Assembly: GCA_025094145.1 (NCBI GenBank)
Contig: JALLLS010000147.1
Location: 1 to 41,709, forward strand
Length of the DNA: 41,709 nt
DNA from: Spinellus fusiger
Lineage: Eukaryota > Mucoromycota > Mucoromycetes > Mucorales > Phycomycetaceae
Direction: 5' to 3'
Under the pieces are notes generated by a model. It searched no databases. It saw nothing but the letters and a program-made list of their open reading frames with translations, and had not been told where the DNA came from. Position numbers and translations under genes: made by a program. Below are positions 19,240 to 30,369 of the stretch, in pieces (the first letter of the stretch is position 1; every line of letters starts with the position of its first letter).

Positions 19240-22200
19240 GTGATACAATCAATGTAAGTCTTTGGAATGCCAATGGTCTTAGGGCAACCACTGTGCATGA
19301 TGCTCTATCCCACTGTCCCCCCACTACTCTCCTTTTTATCACAGAAACATGGCTTCTCTCTCCTGCTTGTCTTCCCACTGACTGGGAGCAGTTCCATTTG
19401 TATGGCTCTCCTGTGGTCTCCTCCTACTGTGGCTCCATGGGTGTCTCTGCTCTGGTCTCTCCTTCCTTTTCTTACCTTGTCCACCAACTCCCTTCTTCAA
19501 ACAAGTATACCCTTTCATTGAAAGTGGGACCACTTTGTTTCCTATGCCTCTACCTCCCTCCCTCCCTCTCATGTTCTTATCTTATGTCCATTCTTTCCTC
19601 CCTCCCCATCTACCCCAATACCATCCTGTGTGGTGACTTCAATGCAAGACTGGGTGACATTACTGGTAATTCAGTGATGTCTCCCTGTGGCACTGCCATG
19701 GTCCCATGGTTTGAAGAATGGTCCCTGTCTGTGTTGAACTCTTCTCTTTCTTATGGCATTGCTACTTGGCATGGTTTCCAGCAGCAATGCACATGCTCAA
19801 GTATCCTTGACCTATTCTTATGCAACTTTGATATGTCTGCCCCTTCTATGCACATCAACAGTGATTTTTCCCTTGGGTCTGATCATCATCTTATGTCACT
19901 TTCTTTTTCTTATGATATGTCCTTGCCTTCTTGTTCATCTTCTTCCCCTTCTTCTTCAACCATCCACCCAAGGCGCCTCTGGAATCTAGCATGTTTGAAA
20001 GAACAGGATCCATGTGACCTCTATGCCAACACCTTTACCACTCTTTCCTCCCCCCTTTCCACTCATTTCCACTCCCTTGTCACCTCCCCTCCTTCATCAT
20101 GCCCACCCATTGACAATCTCAATGATCAGCTCAATGAGTGCATCTATGCATCCTTGGACACTGCTCTGGAAACAAAAAAGGTCTTGCCCCTCCCACTGGA
20201 AGAAGTACTGGAGACCTGCTCTCCAACAAGCTGCTGAAAACAGGGAACGTTGCTACAGGTGGTGGCAGTATGCAACAGGCATAGACAAGGTGCACTGGTG
20301 GACCCAACACAAGCAAGCATATGCCAGATTCAGGTCTGATGTCCAGGCAGCCAAATGCCAGTCATGGCAGAACTTTTTCAGGTCTCTGGAGACAAACTTT
20401 GCCAAGGCAACAGCCAAGGTGAAGCAGCTCAAGAAACGTCACCAGTCCTCACTCTCCTTTTCCCATGCTGATGGTCCATCCAAGACAGTAGAGGTAATGG
20501 CTTCTCATCTTGCACAGGTGTATAGTGGAGATATCCTTCCTTTGTCCTGTCCTTCCCCTCCTGGTCCCTATGCTCCCCTTATTCCCTTTCCCTCCCCTGA
20601 CTCTCCTTCAAGCACCTCTCCTACCTATGTATCCTCCCCCACCCCCTATGTCCCTCTGGTACCTTCAGCACTATGTTCTCTACTGCTATGATTAGCCAGT
20701 GTATCAAGCTATTACCCAACAGAAAATCACCTGGCTCTGATCACTTGAAGGCTGAGATGCTGAAGCCTATTATCCCCATTGTTTCCCTACTCCTTTCCCT
20801 TATGTTTTGATTATGCTGGCAATGGTCCTACACTCCTTCATTATGGCGCCATGCTGCAGTCTTCCCCATTTTCAAGAAGGGTGACTCAGCACTACCAAGC
20901 AACTACCATCCTATTTCCCTGACTTCTGTGGTCTGTAAGCTGTTGGAGTTCTGTCTGGCACCTTCACTCTCTCAGCTCTCTCCTGTTCCTGATCTGGCTC
21001 AGGGTAGGTTTTGTCCTTGTCATGGTCCCTTGGATCAAGCATTGTGTCTGCATAAGCTGATGAATGCTCATTTCATGTGTCACCATCATTATCCTGTTGT
21101 TGCTTTGCTGGACATCTCCTCTGCCTATGACAAGGTTGACCATAACATTGTCTGGCAAGCTTTGTCTGCTGCTGGTACTCCTCCCCCATTCCTGTCATTC
21201 ATTTCACATCTATTTGACATGGTAACTATTTCTGTGTTGATATCTAACCACTCCTCCTTCCCCTTTTCCCCTGTCACTGGTATACTTCAGGGTTCTGTTC
21301 TCAGTCCTCAGTTGTACACAGTGTACATCAACTCACTTCCGGGTGTTCTCTATTCATTTCCTGGTGCTGGTGATAACTCTCACTCTGTCCATTTTCTGGT
21401 GTCTCCTGGTACTTCCTCTGGTCCTGGTCCTGGTGCTTCTTTTGGTTCTGTGCCTGTGGTAGTGAATTCTCTGCTTTTTGCAGATGATGTAGCTATCTTT
21501 GGTACAAAGGAGTCAGTACAAGTCATGCTGGCTCTTGCTGAACAAACTCATATGCTCTAGGGTTCAGGTGAAACCCCTCCAAGTGTGTGGTCCTCAATCA
21601 TCCATCTCCATTGTCATCAACTGCTCGTGGTTATACTCTGTCTCTGTATGGTGCTCCTCTCCCTTAGGCTGATGAGGTGACTTATCTAGGTTTGCCTTTT
21701 GGTAAGAAAGGTTTGATTGCTTCATCTCTGGTGTCTTCTTGGTCTCCTGGTGTTGCCAAGGTCATGGGCATTCTCAGTCTGATTGGTGTCAGTTGTTCTG
21801 GCTTCTCTCTCCTCCTGTGCTCAAGAATCTACTCCACCTTTGTGCACCCCAAGTTTGAGTATGGCCTAGCCATCTCATTTCTGAAGGCTCAAGACCACAA
21901 AGCTCTGGAGCAGTTACAAGATTGGTGTCTTTGTCTGCTGGTTGGGGGTCACCCCACATCATCTACTACAGTGCTTAGGCACATTACTAACATTCCTTCA
22001 ATGAAGCATAGAGTGAATGTCTTGGCAACTTGCTTTGCTCTACATTTCCAGTCTCTTCCTTCATCCTGTCTCCTGGTTCTCCTGTCCTTGTCTGTCTCTG
22101 TCTTCCACATGTCCTCATTTATCACACAAAATCCTCTCTACCTTGCTCTTCCCAGTCCTGTTCCTGATAAGGACAGCAAGCTCAAGTCCTTCTTCCACTC

Positions 22201-22666
22201 CTTCTGCCAGTCCCTGTTTGACCAGTTCATTCATACTACCTCTCAGGTGCTTATCCAATGGTGCCATCCCTTGCTAGAGGTTGACCCAGTTCTCTTTCTC
22301 CCTGCCACAAGAGCAGAGAGAAGCTGTCTTGTTTGTTGGCATCTTGGCTGGCTGCCTGGTGTGCCAGTTGAGTGTTCTTGTGGCTGTGACCACACTTCCT
22401 GTTGCCATCTCTGTGAGTGTCCATGCATCCCAGAGTCCCTTTGGGATGATCTGCCTGTCTGTCCTGCTGGGGTTCACCCCATAGATGCCTGCCTGAACTT
22501 GTTGCCTGTGAGGCCCAAAAAACACTGTCCCCCTTGGTGGCCTTCCCTACTTACTCTTTTGTGGTATATAGAGACTCTCTCCTACCCAGACCATTTCTTT
22601 TCAGAAGCTTCTTCCCCTGGTTCTCTCTGGCTTGCCTCTGGTGTCCAGCCTGCTGTTCTTGATTGA
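19236..22666 (+). pseudogene. LINE copy 2 ORF2, several frameshifts and stops
   Basis: Homologous along its length to the intact ORF2: endonuclease (FITETWLLS, CGDFNARLG, GSDHHLMS), RT (LLPNRKSPGSDHLKAEMLK, ALLDISSAYDKVDHN, ILQGSVLSPQLYTVYIN, LLFADDVAIFG) and the C-terminal Cys/His knuckle near 22370-22420. The start ATG has become ATA at 19236. Frame changes occur near 20185, 20660 and 21560-21680, and there is a TGA near 20808. Decay is clearly greater than in copy A. Confidence 0.88.
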
Positions 22667-22917
22667 AGACTGGTGTTGTGTCTCCTAGTTGCTCTCCCCC
22701 ACTGCCACAACATTTTAGTGCATGCTGGTGGGTAGACTTCTGAGTCATATTGTTAGTTAGTAGATTTTGGTTTTTTATTTTCTTATCACATTTTCTTTTC
22801 ATCTTTGATTATCTGCTCATTAAGATGTTTTTACTATCCTTTACTCATATATTATCTGAAGAGATCACAATGCTTGACAAAGCTGTGGCATATCTCTAAT
22901 AAACAAAATCTTTAACC

Positions 22918-22931
22918 TAGACCAATGTGGA
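22918..22931 (-). other. tRNA-Glu-like 5' fragment, nucleotides 1-14 (target duplication)
   Basis: Minus-strand TCCACATTGGTCTA immediately follows the CTTTAACC end of LINE copy 2. It matches the fragment before that LINE at 12 of 14 positions, with both differences at one former CpG. Confidence 0.7.
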
Positions 22932-23049
22932 ATCTTTCTTTTGTCACCAATATACTAAATGCTATGATTCCATTGGCCAGCACACTTTTCCTTATTGGAC
23001 TCAAATGGATTACTTCTTTTGGGTTTATTAAATAATCAAACAAACAGTA

Positions 23050-23298
23050 TGTCTTGGATGAAGTCACACTCACCCTGAGTAGACTGAAGACAAGATGTAC
23101 TTAGTCAATTGTATCATATGTAAATTAGTATAAATAAGCAACTATTTTGAATGAATAAAAAGGATCTTCTATCCTCTCTTTACCTATTCTTCTTTGATCT
23201 ACATGGGCTTCAGTCCAGACCTTGTTATCCACAGTTTCCTCTTATTGCTGTCTCTACTTTTGGGCTTAGTATTATCCTGTCCAAATTGGCAACCGACA
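23050..23298 (+). mobile_element. Gypsy-type solo LTR (relative of 7038-7426), left edge uncertain
   Basis: It contains TATAAATAAGC near 23132, AATAAAAAG near 23155, and a 3' end TTTGATCTACATGGGCTTCAGTCC...CCAAATTGGCAACCGACA that aligns with the LTR of the gag element. Its 3' end lies 11 bp before the tRNA-Lys fragment at 23310. No target duplication was found and the left end is set only by a TG. Confidence 0.6.
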
Positions 23299-23309
23299 AA
23301 AAGAGAGAT

Positions 23310-23323
23310 GCCTGGCTAGCTCA
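23310..23323 (+). other. tRNA-Lys 5' fragment, nucleotides 1-14 (target duplication)
   Basis: GCCTGGCTAGCTCA equals the first 14 bases of the intact tRNA-Lys at 23850 (GCCCGGCTAGCTCA) apart from one CpG to TpG change. It is followed at once by GGTTAAAG, the reverse complement of the LINE/SINE end CTTTAACC. Confidence 0.85.
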
Positions 23324-23846
23324 GGTTAAAGATTTTTTATTTTTAGGAGTATTTTTCACAAGCTAGAAATAGTATAGTAACTCTGACAGACATATTAGGG
23401 AAGAATATTTTACATATAAGGATAGGAACATAGAATGAAAGGAAAGGAATTGAAATACAGACAAATTACTAAGACTAAGACTTATTTGAAAGATAGGAAA
23501 GATTGCTTAATTAAGCCCATGAGGGCATCCTTCCACCTGCCAGCACCCCAAGACTAGACCAGCCAAACCAGGAACCACACCAGAAAGAAAATGGCATTAA
23601 ACCCTTTTTGGGCATATATGAATATAAGGACTGCAAGGCAGTGCCTGCATGGGAGGGAAAAGGACAGGATGCATGGTCAAAACTGCCAGCCAAGACTGCA
23701 AAACCAAAGGCAGTCACCCACCTTGCCAGAAAATTAGTAGGGGCTGGGATGCCTGTTTTAGAGCAGAAATTGTTCTTCCCTGGGATTTGAACCTGCAACC
23801 TCTTCAATGCAGCAGATCTTAATACCAACTAGGCCAAGATAAACAT
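23324..23846 (-). mobile_element. tRNA-derived SINE sharing the LINE 3' tail
   Basis: Reading leftward from tRNA-Lys, the head has a box A (TGGCCTAGTTGG) and a box B (GGTTCAAATCC) 34 bp apart, as in a tRNA-derived pol III promoter. The cloverleaf is degenerate and no anticodon stem forms, so it is not a working tRNA. A tRNA-unrelated body of about 400 bp follows, ending AATAAAAAATCTTTAACC, identical over 18 bases to the tail of the LINE at 39277. It is flanked by tRNA-Lys nucleotides 1-14 on both sides. There are no long open frames. The body is unknown to me. Confidence 0.72.
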
Positions 23847-23849
23847 CCC

Positions 23850-23925
23850 GCCCGGCTAGCTCAATCGGTAGAGCGTGAGACTCTTAATCTCAAGGTTGGG
23901 GGTTCGACCCCCCCCCCATTGGGCT
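23850..23925 (+). tRNA. tRNA-Lys (CUU), possibly damaged
   Basis: GCCCGGCTAGCTCAATCGG matches eukaryotic tRNA-Lys, and the anticodon loop CTCTTAA gives CTT. The T arm is GGGGG TTCGA followed by ten C before ATTGGGC, where about seven would fit. The acceptor-T junction is therefore about three bases too long, and one acceptor pair is C-A. This is either a homopolymer error or a drifting gene. Confidence 0.75.
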
Positions 23926-24171
23926 TAATTAATTATCTTTTAGATGAATTATACATTCATAGTTTTTTTTGCAAAATACCTATTTATCCAAAAAAAGGCC
24001 AGTCACAAATAATTAAAAATTTAAGGAAAAACTTAATTTTTTGAATCAATATTCAAAACCTTTATTTTGTGCATCACTAATTTTAAACAAATAATGACAA
24101 CAACCAATTTAGACATGCCATCTGATTTTTACTTGCAAAGACTATTGCCCAATTAACATGAAGAGATTGTC

Positions 24172-24717
24172 AACATTTATTTTGATACCAAGTTAGATTT
24201 TCAAATCTGGTTCAAGAATGTCACAGCTCACCATGCTAGTTGGACAATTAGAACCACTCACTATTCTGGTTCTAATTTCAAGTTCATGGAAGGTCTTCCT
24301 GAGAGTAGTATAGCTATGATTAAGCTACCAAAAGAAAAAACATACTATATATGTGATCATGCTGGTACTTACAAGAGAAAAACTTTTTCTAACAAACCAC
24401 CTTTGAAAAAACAAAGAAAAACAAAAGAGAGTATTAAAGTTGGTTGTACTGCTAAGCTTACTAAGACCATTCTCTATAATGGCAATGTTGAAGTCATGTA
24501 CATTTAGAAGCATATCAACCATAATCCCTTGGAGTTATCTGATATGGTCTCTTCAAGACTTCCCCCTGCTATTAAGTTGTGGATCAAAAAGCAGGTTGAT
24601 TCCAATATGGACTGGAAAGCAATCAAAGCTGGCCTTTGTATGACAGATGAAGATTTGGATACTGTAAGTATAATATTATGGACATTTATTGCATCCACTA
24701 ATATAATGGTTATATAG
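24172..24717 (+). pseudogene. Decayed MULE/FAR1-like DNA-binding N-terminus
   Basis: A single frame, interrupted by TAG at 24505-24507, reads FQIWFKNVTAHHASWTIRTT, then YYICDHAGTYKRK, VGCTAKLTKTILYNGNVEVM, KHINHNPLELSD and LDWKAI-like NMDWKAIKAGL. The spaced Cys and final H-x-H (C, C, HINH) resemble the WRKY/GCM-like zinc fold at the N-terminus of MULE/FAR1-type transposases. The catalytic part is missing. The family assignment is by appearance only. Confidence 0.5.
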
Positions 24718-24815
24718 TTTAACCTGTCAAATGTTATTCCTAAGATTCCTGCTGGTTTGATTATCTTCTATCAAGATTTTCAAAATATCATTTTGGCACA
24801 AATGAACTCTTTATG

Positions 24816-25341
24816 TATTATTCAGACAAATAGAAAATAACAAGACTGAACAAAGATATTTTTTATTAAGTGAAGAGTGGTTCATTATTTATACTTTTTG
24901 TGGGTGCTTATCCTTCAGTGGCATTCTACCTTTTGGTAGTTAATGATCAGTTCATGGCCTAGCTTATTGATAGATGCAACTGTCTGGTTGGTGTAGATGA
25001 TCTATCCTATATTAGTTTACATAGGTGAAGCCTTATGGTTGGTTCATTGAATAAGCACACTATTATAGAGCCATCAAGTATATGTCTTCACTTTAATTGC
25101 CTTTGATAGGTCTTATTTAATTCACTAAGGATTTATAGATGAAGGCAGCTCATTAAGTGTCCAATAATAATTTGAGCTTAGAAGGTTGATTTGTAGTTAC
25201 AACCAATCAGTGAGATGATACAGAGATGTACTATGGTACTTGTGTGCACTCAAGCTTTCATAGAGTATTCTGAATGTCACAGCACACTACTTGTGTTGAC
25301 CTATTCATAGAGAATCTTTGGATTGAAGTCAGAACACAACA
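24816..25341 (-). mobile_element. LTR-C, divergent member of the ACCATAAGGT family
   Basis: It matches LTR-B at both ends (AACAAGACTGAACAAAGAT..., and ...CATTCTGAATGTCACAGC... to GAACACAACA). The middle has lost most of the palindrome array. It is the oldest looking full-length member in the window. Confidence 0.75.
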
Positions 25342-25345
25342 GTTT

Positions 25346-25582
25346 GCTCTCTAGCAGGGACAAAAAAATAGAGTTTTGACACAAAGTCTGGCAAAAGAGA
25401 ATCTAAGAGGTACAGGACCAGGGACTCAACTGGTAACTGGGCAACTATTCTTTAAGCAATCCTTACTTCTCTCAATAGTTCCAACAATACTTAATGTTAA
25501 CAAAAAGGTTGATGTTTTATTGAATGTTCAAATAATGTGGTTTTTATATACTGTTTTCCTTGTGTTGTTAGCTATACCACAG
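25346..25582 (-). mobile_element. Fragment of a second solo-LTR family
   Basis: Aligned with the complete solo LTR at 37326-37717: CTCTAGCAGGGACA, AATAGAGTTTTGACACAAA, GGCAACTATTCT, AAGCAATCCTT, TTTTTATATACTGTTT, TTGTGTTGTTAGCTAT. The orientation is minus by its TATATAAAAACC and AATAAA order. It is cut on the left by LTR-C. Confidence 0.7.
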
Positions 25583-25652
25583 ATAAATAAATATTTTAAT
25601 TGTAAAATACATCTGGCCTAAAAGGCTCAAACTTAAAAAAAAGTAAAAGTGA

Positions 25653-25724
25653 AGGACCCACCGTGATTTGAACACGGGACCTTAGGATCTGCAATCCCAC
25701 GCTCTACCGCTGAGCTATAAGTCC
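25653..25724 (-). tRNA. tRNA-Cys (GCA)
   Basis: On the minus strand, GGACTTA pairs with TGGGTCC. Box A is TAGCTCAGCGG, the anticodon loop TTGCAGA gives GCA and box B is GTTCAAATCAC. It is 72 nt with no intron. Its 5' end abuts LINE copy 3. Confidence 0.93.
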
Positions 25725-25914
25725 ATTTCTCTTTCTGCTAAGAGATAATTTTTCTTTTAAAAAAATTGTAAGTCTATCCAAATTTGAAAATCATCCATCC
25801 ATCATCAAAACGCTGCATCTATCAAAAAACACAATCCATCCACCAACATCACCCACCTCCCCACCTACTGTCCAAGTTTCAGGTCAACACCACTTGAATA
25901 GCAGTAGATACACC

Positions 25915-26874
25915 ATGTTTGCCAATTCTGCTGAACAACAGCTTAATGCTTCAACCCAGGCTGAGATCATTTCGGCCCTTCAATCTCTGAGCTCAGAAAT
26001 AGCTCAGTTAAAGCAGCAGCAACACCAGCAACATGAACAGAAGCAATAGCAGCAGCAAAGACTGGAGGCATTTGAAGCCATCATGGAAGAGAATATGAGG
26101 CTCAAGGCAACCATCACAGCCTTACAGGCTGAGATAAGTGCACTCAAGGCACCATCAACAGCAGCACCAGCAACTTTCACTTCTAAAGTGATACAGAGCA
26201 GAGAAATTGACACAGGCCATTCTCTGCCAACAGTAAAGAACTCTTCTTGGGCCACAGTGGCCAAGAAACACATCCCAGCACCCTCCAAATGCCCCCAGAC
26301 ATCAGCAAGACATGTTGCAGCTGCTTCACGTGCCTTCACCATCCAGGAAGGTGAAAAAGGATACACTTATGTGTATATTCCACGTAGCAGATGAATGAAC
26401 TGTCCAGAAGTGCATAAGCTTCTCAGAACCCTTGGCTTTGACACTGGATGTATCCTGGATGTCTCCTTCCCAGCAAGATCAGTCATTGGTCTTCTTGTTC
26501 ACCTACAGTATGTACCAGATGTAACAGCCCTCTTGGAGAAGGCTAGTGTTACTATCTACAAGGACTTTGACCCCAGAGACCCAAAACACTTGGCAGACCC
26601 CAAGTACAAGGACTTCTCAAAGGAAGACCTCTCACTGAAAGCTATGCATATCCACCAGAAAAGATGCCTGCAGGCCATTGAATATATGAGACCCCACACT
26701 GCACACTCTGTAGCCACCATCTTTGCTGAGATGGGTTGGATTAGTGAGTCCCAGATTCCTGAGAATCCCCACAAGAGAAAAGTGTATGAAGACAGGGATG
26801 ATCCAAAAACTGCATTCAAGTGTCCATATGAAGATATGAACATAGATGAACCCTCACAAGACATCACCTTATGA
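25915..26874 (+). pseudogene. LINE copy 3 ORF1 with two in-frame stops
   Basis: One frame of 319 codons from the ATG at 25915. It has a Gln-rich coiled coil (LKQQQHQQHEQKQ, LEAFEAIMEENMRLKATI), SSWATVAKK, KGYTYVYIPRS, ILDVSFPARSVIGLLVHLQY. Stops are TAG at 26047-26049 (a CAG in a CAG run) and TGA at 26392-26394 in the IPRGRCMN block. Unlike copies 1 and A it keeps the Trp of MGWISESQ and reads on to TGA, which overlaps the ORF2 ATG as ATGA. Confidence 0.82.
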
Positions 26875-29736
26875 ATAGAGTCTCATTAGGCTTATGGAAT
26901 GCCAATGGGCTCCACCACACTATGATCCATGATATTTTAAGACACTCACACTCATTTCATATGCTTTTCATTATAGAAACCTGGCTTCTCTCTCCTTCAT
27001 GCCTCCCAACCTCCTGGACCCAGTTCCACATGTATGGCCTACCAGTTGCTGTAAATTACTGTGGCTCTATGGGTATATGTGCCCTCATCTCTCCCTCCTA
27101 TCCTTTCCCTGTCACTCACCTACCTATGCCTTCTCCCTATGCCCTGAGTGTCCAAGTTGGATCACTCAAAATTGTATGTCTCTACCTTCCCCCCTCTCTA
27201 TCTCTTGAAGAAGCTTTTGGTATTCTGGACTCCATTCTTTTGACAGAAGACACCATTATCTGTGGCAACCTCAATGCAAGAATGGGTGTACTAGTAGGAG
27301 ATCATTCTACTAACACTCATGGTACTGCTCTGGGATCATGGCTAGAAGATCAAAATCTTCATCTCTATAACAGTATGCATGCATATGGTATGCCAACCTA
27401 CCTCACATATTGAAACAACCAACAGCACAGCAGTATCATTGACATGTTTATCTCCAATTGCCAGTTCACCAATGTCACCATGGATATACAGACAGAGCTG
27501 TCTCTCAGTTCTGATCATAAGCTTATCCACTTTGCTTTTGACTATGTCATGGCTGAATTCCCACCACTACCACCACCTCTGAGAAAGACATGGAACTTGT
27601 CTTGCTTGAAAGAGCCTGATATTGCAAGGCTGTATTTACAAAAGTTCAGATTATTCACACATGATCTGTCTTCTAGATTAACATCACTTGTAGCAGAGCC
27701 TCCACCATCATGCCCAGACCTTGACACTCTCAATGAACAGTTCAATAGCTGTGTTTACAGTGCCCTGGATGATTCTGTTTGCAGGAAATCAGCAAGGCCA
27801 TCCCACTGGAAGAAGTTCTGGAATAGTTCTCTGCAGTCAACAGTAGAGCTCAGGGACCACTACTATAAGAAATGGCATTGTTCTGATGGCCTTGACAAGT
27901 TGCTCTGGTGGCAGAAGCATGGTGATGCCCAAAAAGCATTCAGAAGTAAAGTGCAAAGAGCAAAACAACAGCAATGGCAGACCTTTTGTAGGAGTATGGA
28001 AAAGGACTTCACAAAAGCAACATCAAAAGTGAAGCAGATCAAAAGATGTTGCCAGCCCCAGCAAAGCTTTCAGCATGATGAGGGTGATAAAGCAGCAGCA
28101 GAGGCTATGAGCAGACATTTGGCAGAAGTGTACAGTGGATGCATCCTTCCATCAGTCAGACCACCACCACCACCACCACTCAATGATGTCCATTCATTCC
28201 CAGCACTTGACTCACCATTCTCTAGGGAGATTGTGACCATGATCATTGGACATCTACCCAACAGAAAAGCACCTGGAGCAGACCATCTCAAAGCAGAAAT
28301 GCTCAAGCCTCTTAGGCCAGTAATATCCCAGCTTCTTTCCCAGTTCTTTACCTTGTGTTGGCAATGGTCTACTGTGCCTTATCACTGGCATTATGCTCAG
28401 GTTTTTCCAATCTACAAAAAGGGTGACCCAGAAGATGCTGCCAATTACAGGCCTATATCACTCACTTCTGTTCTTAGAAAGCTTTTTGAGATGTGTCTCT
28501 CATCCTTGCTGCACAAACACTCACCACCACTGGATGTTGCTCAGGGTGGATTTAGACCAAGACGTGGAGCATTAGACCAGGCATTGTGCTTGCATGACCT
28601 GATCAAGGCTTACTACAAGAGGCACAAACACTATCCAGTGGTTGCCTATCTAGACATCAAGGCTGCCTATGATACAGTGGATTGTAGAGTCATCTGGCAT
28701 GCACTCAAGCAAAGAAACACACCACCACCACTTCTGGCCCTTCTAGTTCATCTCTTTGATGCTGTTTCTGTGACAGTGATACTGAAAAACTATGAATCAC
28801 GTCCATTTTTGCCAGTGACAGGTGTCCTTCAAGGATCAGTCCTGAGTTCTCATCTGTACTCAATCTACATCAACTCTCTGGCACCTTTGTTCAGAACAGT
28901 GGCAGAACGCCAAACAACAACATTTGTTCCTTCCTTTTCACCTTCTTCCTTGTTGGCTTATGATGCATCTATCATTGGCAGCATTAGTACCAGCACAGAA
29001 CAGCCCACAGCAATCAACTCTTTGTTCTTTGCAGACAACATTGCAATCTTTGGCAAGGCAGAATAAGTCAAGCACATGCTTCAATTAGCAGAGCACCACT
29101 CATTCTTGTTAGGCTTTAGGTGGAGTCCTTCCAAGTGTGCAGTCATACAACCAGCAAGGTCATCACAACAGCATACATACCAACTGTATGGTGAGCCTCT
29201 ACCCTTTGTCAATGAGTTTATCTACCTTGGTATCCCTTTTAGGTTCAATGGTATCCATGCTCCTTCCATAGTCACTCATAGAAAACAAGGCACCATGCTG
29301 GCCATGTCCACACTTCACTCTCTTGGTGCTTCTTGTTCTGGGTTCTCTCTGCTTCTAAGTTCAAGACTCTATAAGACCTTCATAAGGCCAAAGTTTGAAT
29401 ATGGCCTGGCCATTACTTCATTCATTAAGAAAGACATCAAAGCACTGGAGACAATACAGGATTGTTGCCTATGTATGATACTTGGTGGTCACCCCACAAG
29501 CTCAACACAAGTACTGAAGCACATCTGCCATCTCTCTAGCATGCAGTTTTGTTCAGATGTCCTGAGAACCAAGTTTTGTCTTTGATCCAGAGCACTGCCA
29601 TCTCAGTGTCTCTTGTCTCTTTTATCAAGGCACCATCCACAAGATTCTTCACTCTCAGTGCTATGCAATAATCCACTGTACATCTCACTACCACAAGAAC
29701 CTCTTGACACAGCAGCAAAACAAAGAGTGTACTTTG
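26871..29736 (+). pseudogene. LINE copy 3 ORF2 with in-frame stops, 3' truncated
   Basis: The same frame throughout, with no indel seen. It has APE endonuclease (ETWLLSPS, CGNLNARMG where Asp of the usual CGDLN is Asn, SSDHKLIHF), then RT (LPNRKAPGADHLKAEMLK, IYKKGDPEDAANYRPIS, YLDIKAAYDTVDC, GVLQGSVLSSHLYSIYIN, LFFADNIAIFG). The catalytic second Asp of FADD is also Asn. Stops: TGA 27411, TAA 29064, TGA 29583. The C-terminal knuckle is lost to LTR-D. Two catalytic Asp to Asn changes (GAC/GAT to AAC) fit C-to-T damage on the other strand. Confidence 0.87.
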
Positions 29737-30367
29737 TAAGATTGTTCAGACAGGTAGATTAATGAGACTGAACAAAGATCATTTTTATTGAGTAAAGAAA
29801 GGTTCACTATTTATACTTTTGGTGGGTGCTTATCCTTTGGTGGCTTCTACCTTATGGTAGTCATGATAGTCAACCTTATGGCTGCTTCACAATTATAACT
29901 AAATGGTTGGTGGGGACATTCTACCTTATGGTAGAATTCACTCTCTTTGACCTTATGGTCAGTGTCTATATTACTACCTTATAGTAGTATTAATAACTGC
30001 CACCTTATGGTTGGCTCATATGTTTTACTTAGTTGTAGTATTATTAGATTCAACCCTATGGTTGGTTTCTGGGATAAGCACTCCATTATTAAAACCATTA
30101 ATTATTATGAGTCTTTACTCAATTGAATCTGATAGGTCAATATTGTTCTGTTAGGATTATTAATGAAGATGGCTCTTGTTAAGTGTCCAATAGTACACTG
30201 AGCTTTAGAAGGTGGTTTGTAGTTACAACCAATCAGTGAGATGATACAGAGATGTACTATGGTACTTGTGTGTACTCAAGCTTTCATAGAGTATTCTGAA
30301 TGTCACAGTACACTACTTGTGTTGACCAATTCATGAAGAATCTTTGGATTGAAGTTGGAACACAACA
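29737..30367 (-). mobile_element. LTR-D of the ACCATAAGGT family
   Basis: 631 bp, from TAAGATTGTTCAGACAGG to GGAACACAACA. It shares with LTR-E and LTR-F the markers ACCTTATAGTAG, GAATCTGATAG and the loss of one palindrome unit present in LTR-A and LTR-B. It truncates LINE 3 and sits next to the Gypsy pol relic. No target duplication. Confidence 0.8.
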
Positions 30368-30369
30368 CA

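Larger units (their letters stand above)
18058..22917 (+). mobile_element. LINE copy 2, older subfamily, full length but decayed
   Basis: It belongs to a distinct subfamily of the same LINE lineage. It starts with a hairpin-bearing 5' UTR (TTGAAAAACTCAGATTTTTC) and has an open ORF1 and a broken ORF2. It ends in CTAATAAACAAAATCTTTAACC, the tail shared with copy A. Both flanks carry the same tRNA-Glu-like 14-mer plus a few bases (AATGC/AATC), consistent with one target duplication. Confidence 0.9.
25725..29736 (+). mobile_element. LINE copy 3, truncated at 3' end by an LTR
   Basis: Starts ATTTCTCTTTCTGCTAAGAG at the tRNA-Cys 5' end, the same 5' motif as copy A. It carries ORF1 and ORF2 in frame but with stops, and is cut at 29736 by LTR-D. 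It is divergent from copies 1, A and G, and forms a third subfamily. Confidence 0.88.

Noticed and set aside
23511..23828. Minus-strand 105-residue frame inside the SINE as a protein gene
   Set aside because: It is short, lies in a pol III-type element and has no recognisable domain.
23770..23846. SINE head as a functional tRNA gene
   Set aside because: Boxes A and B are present, but no convincing acceptor or anticodon stem forms and the sequence continues into the SINE body.
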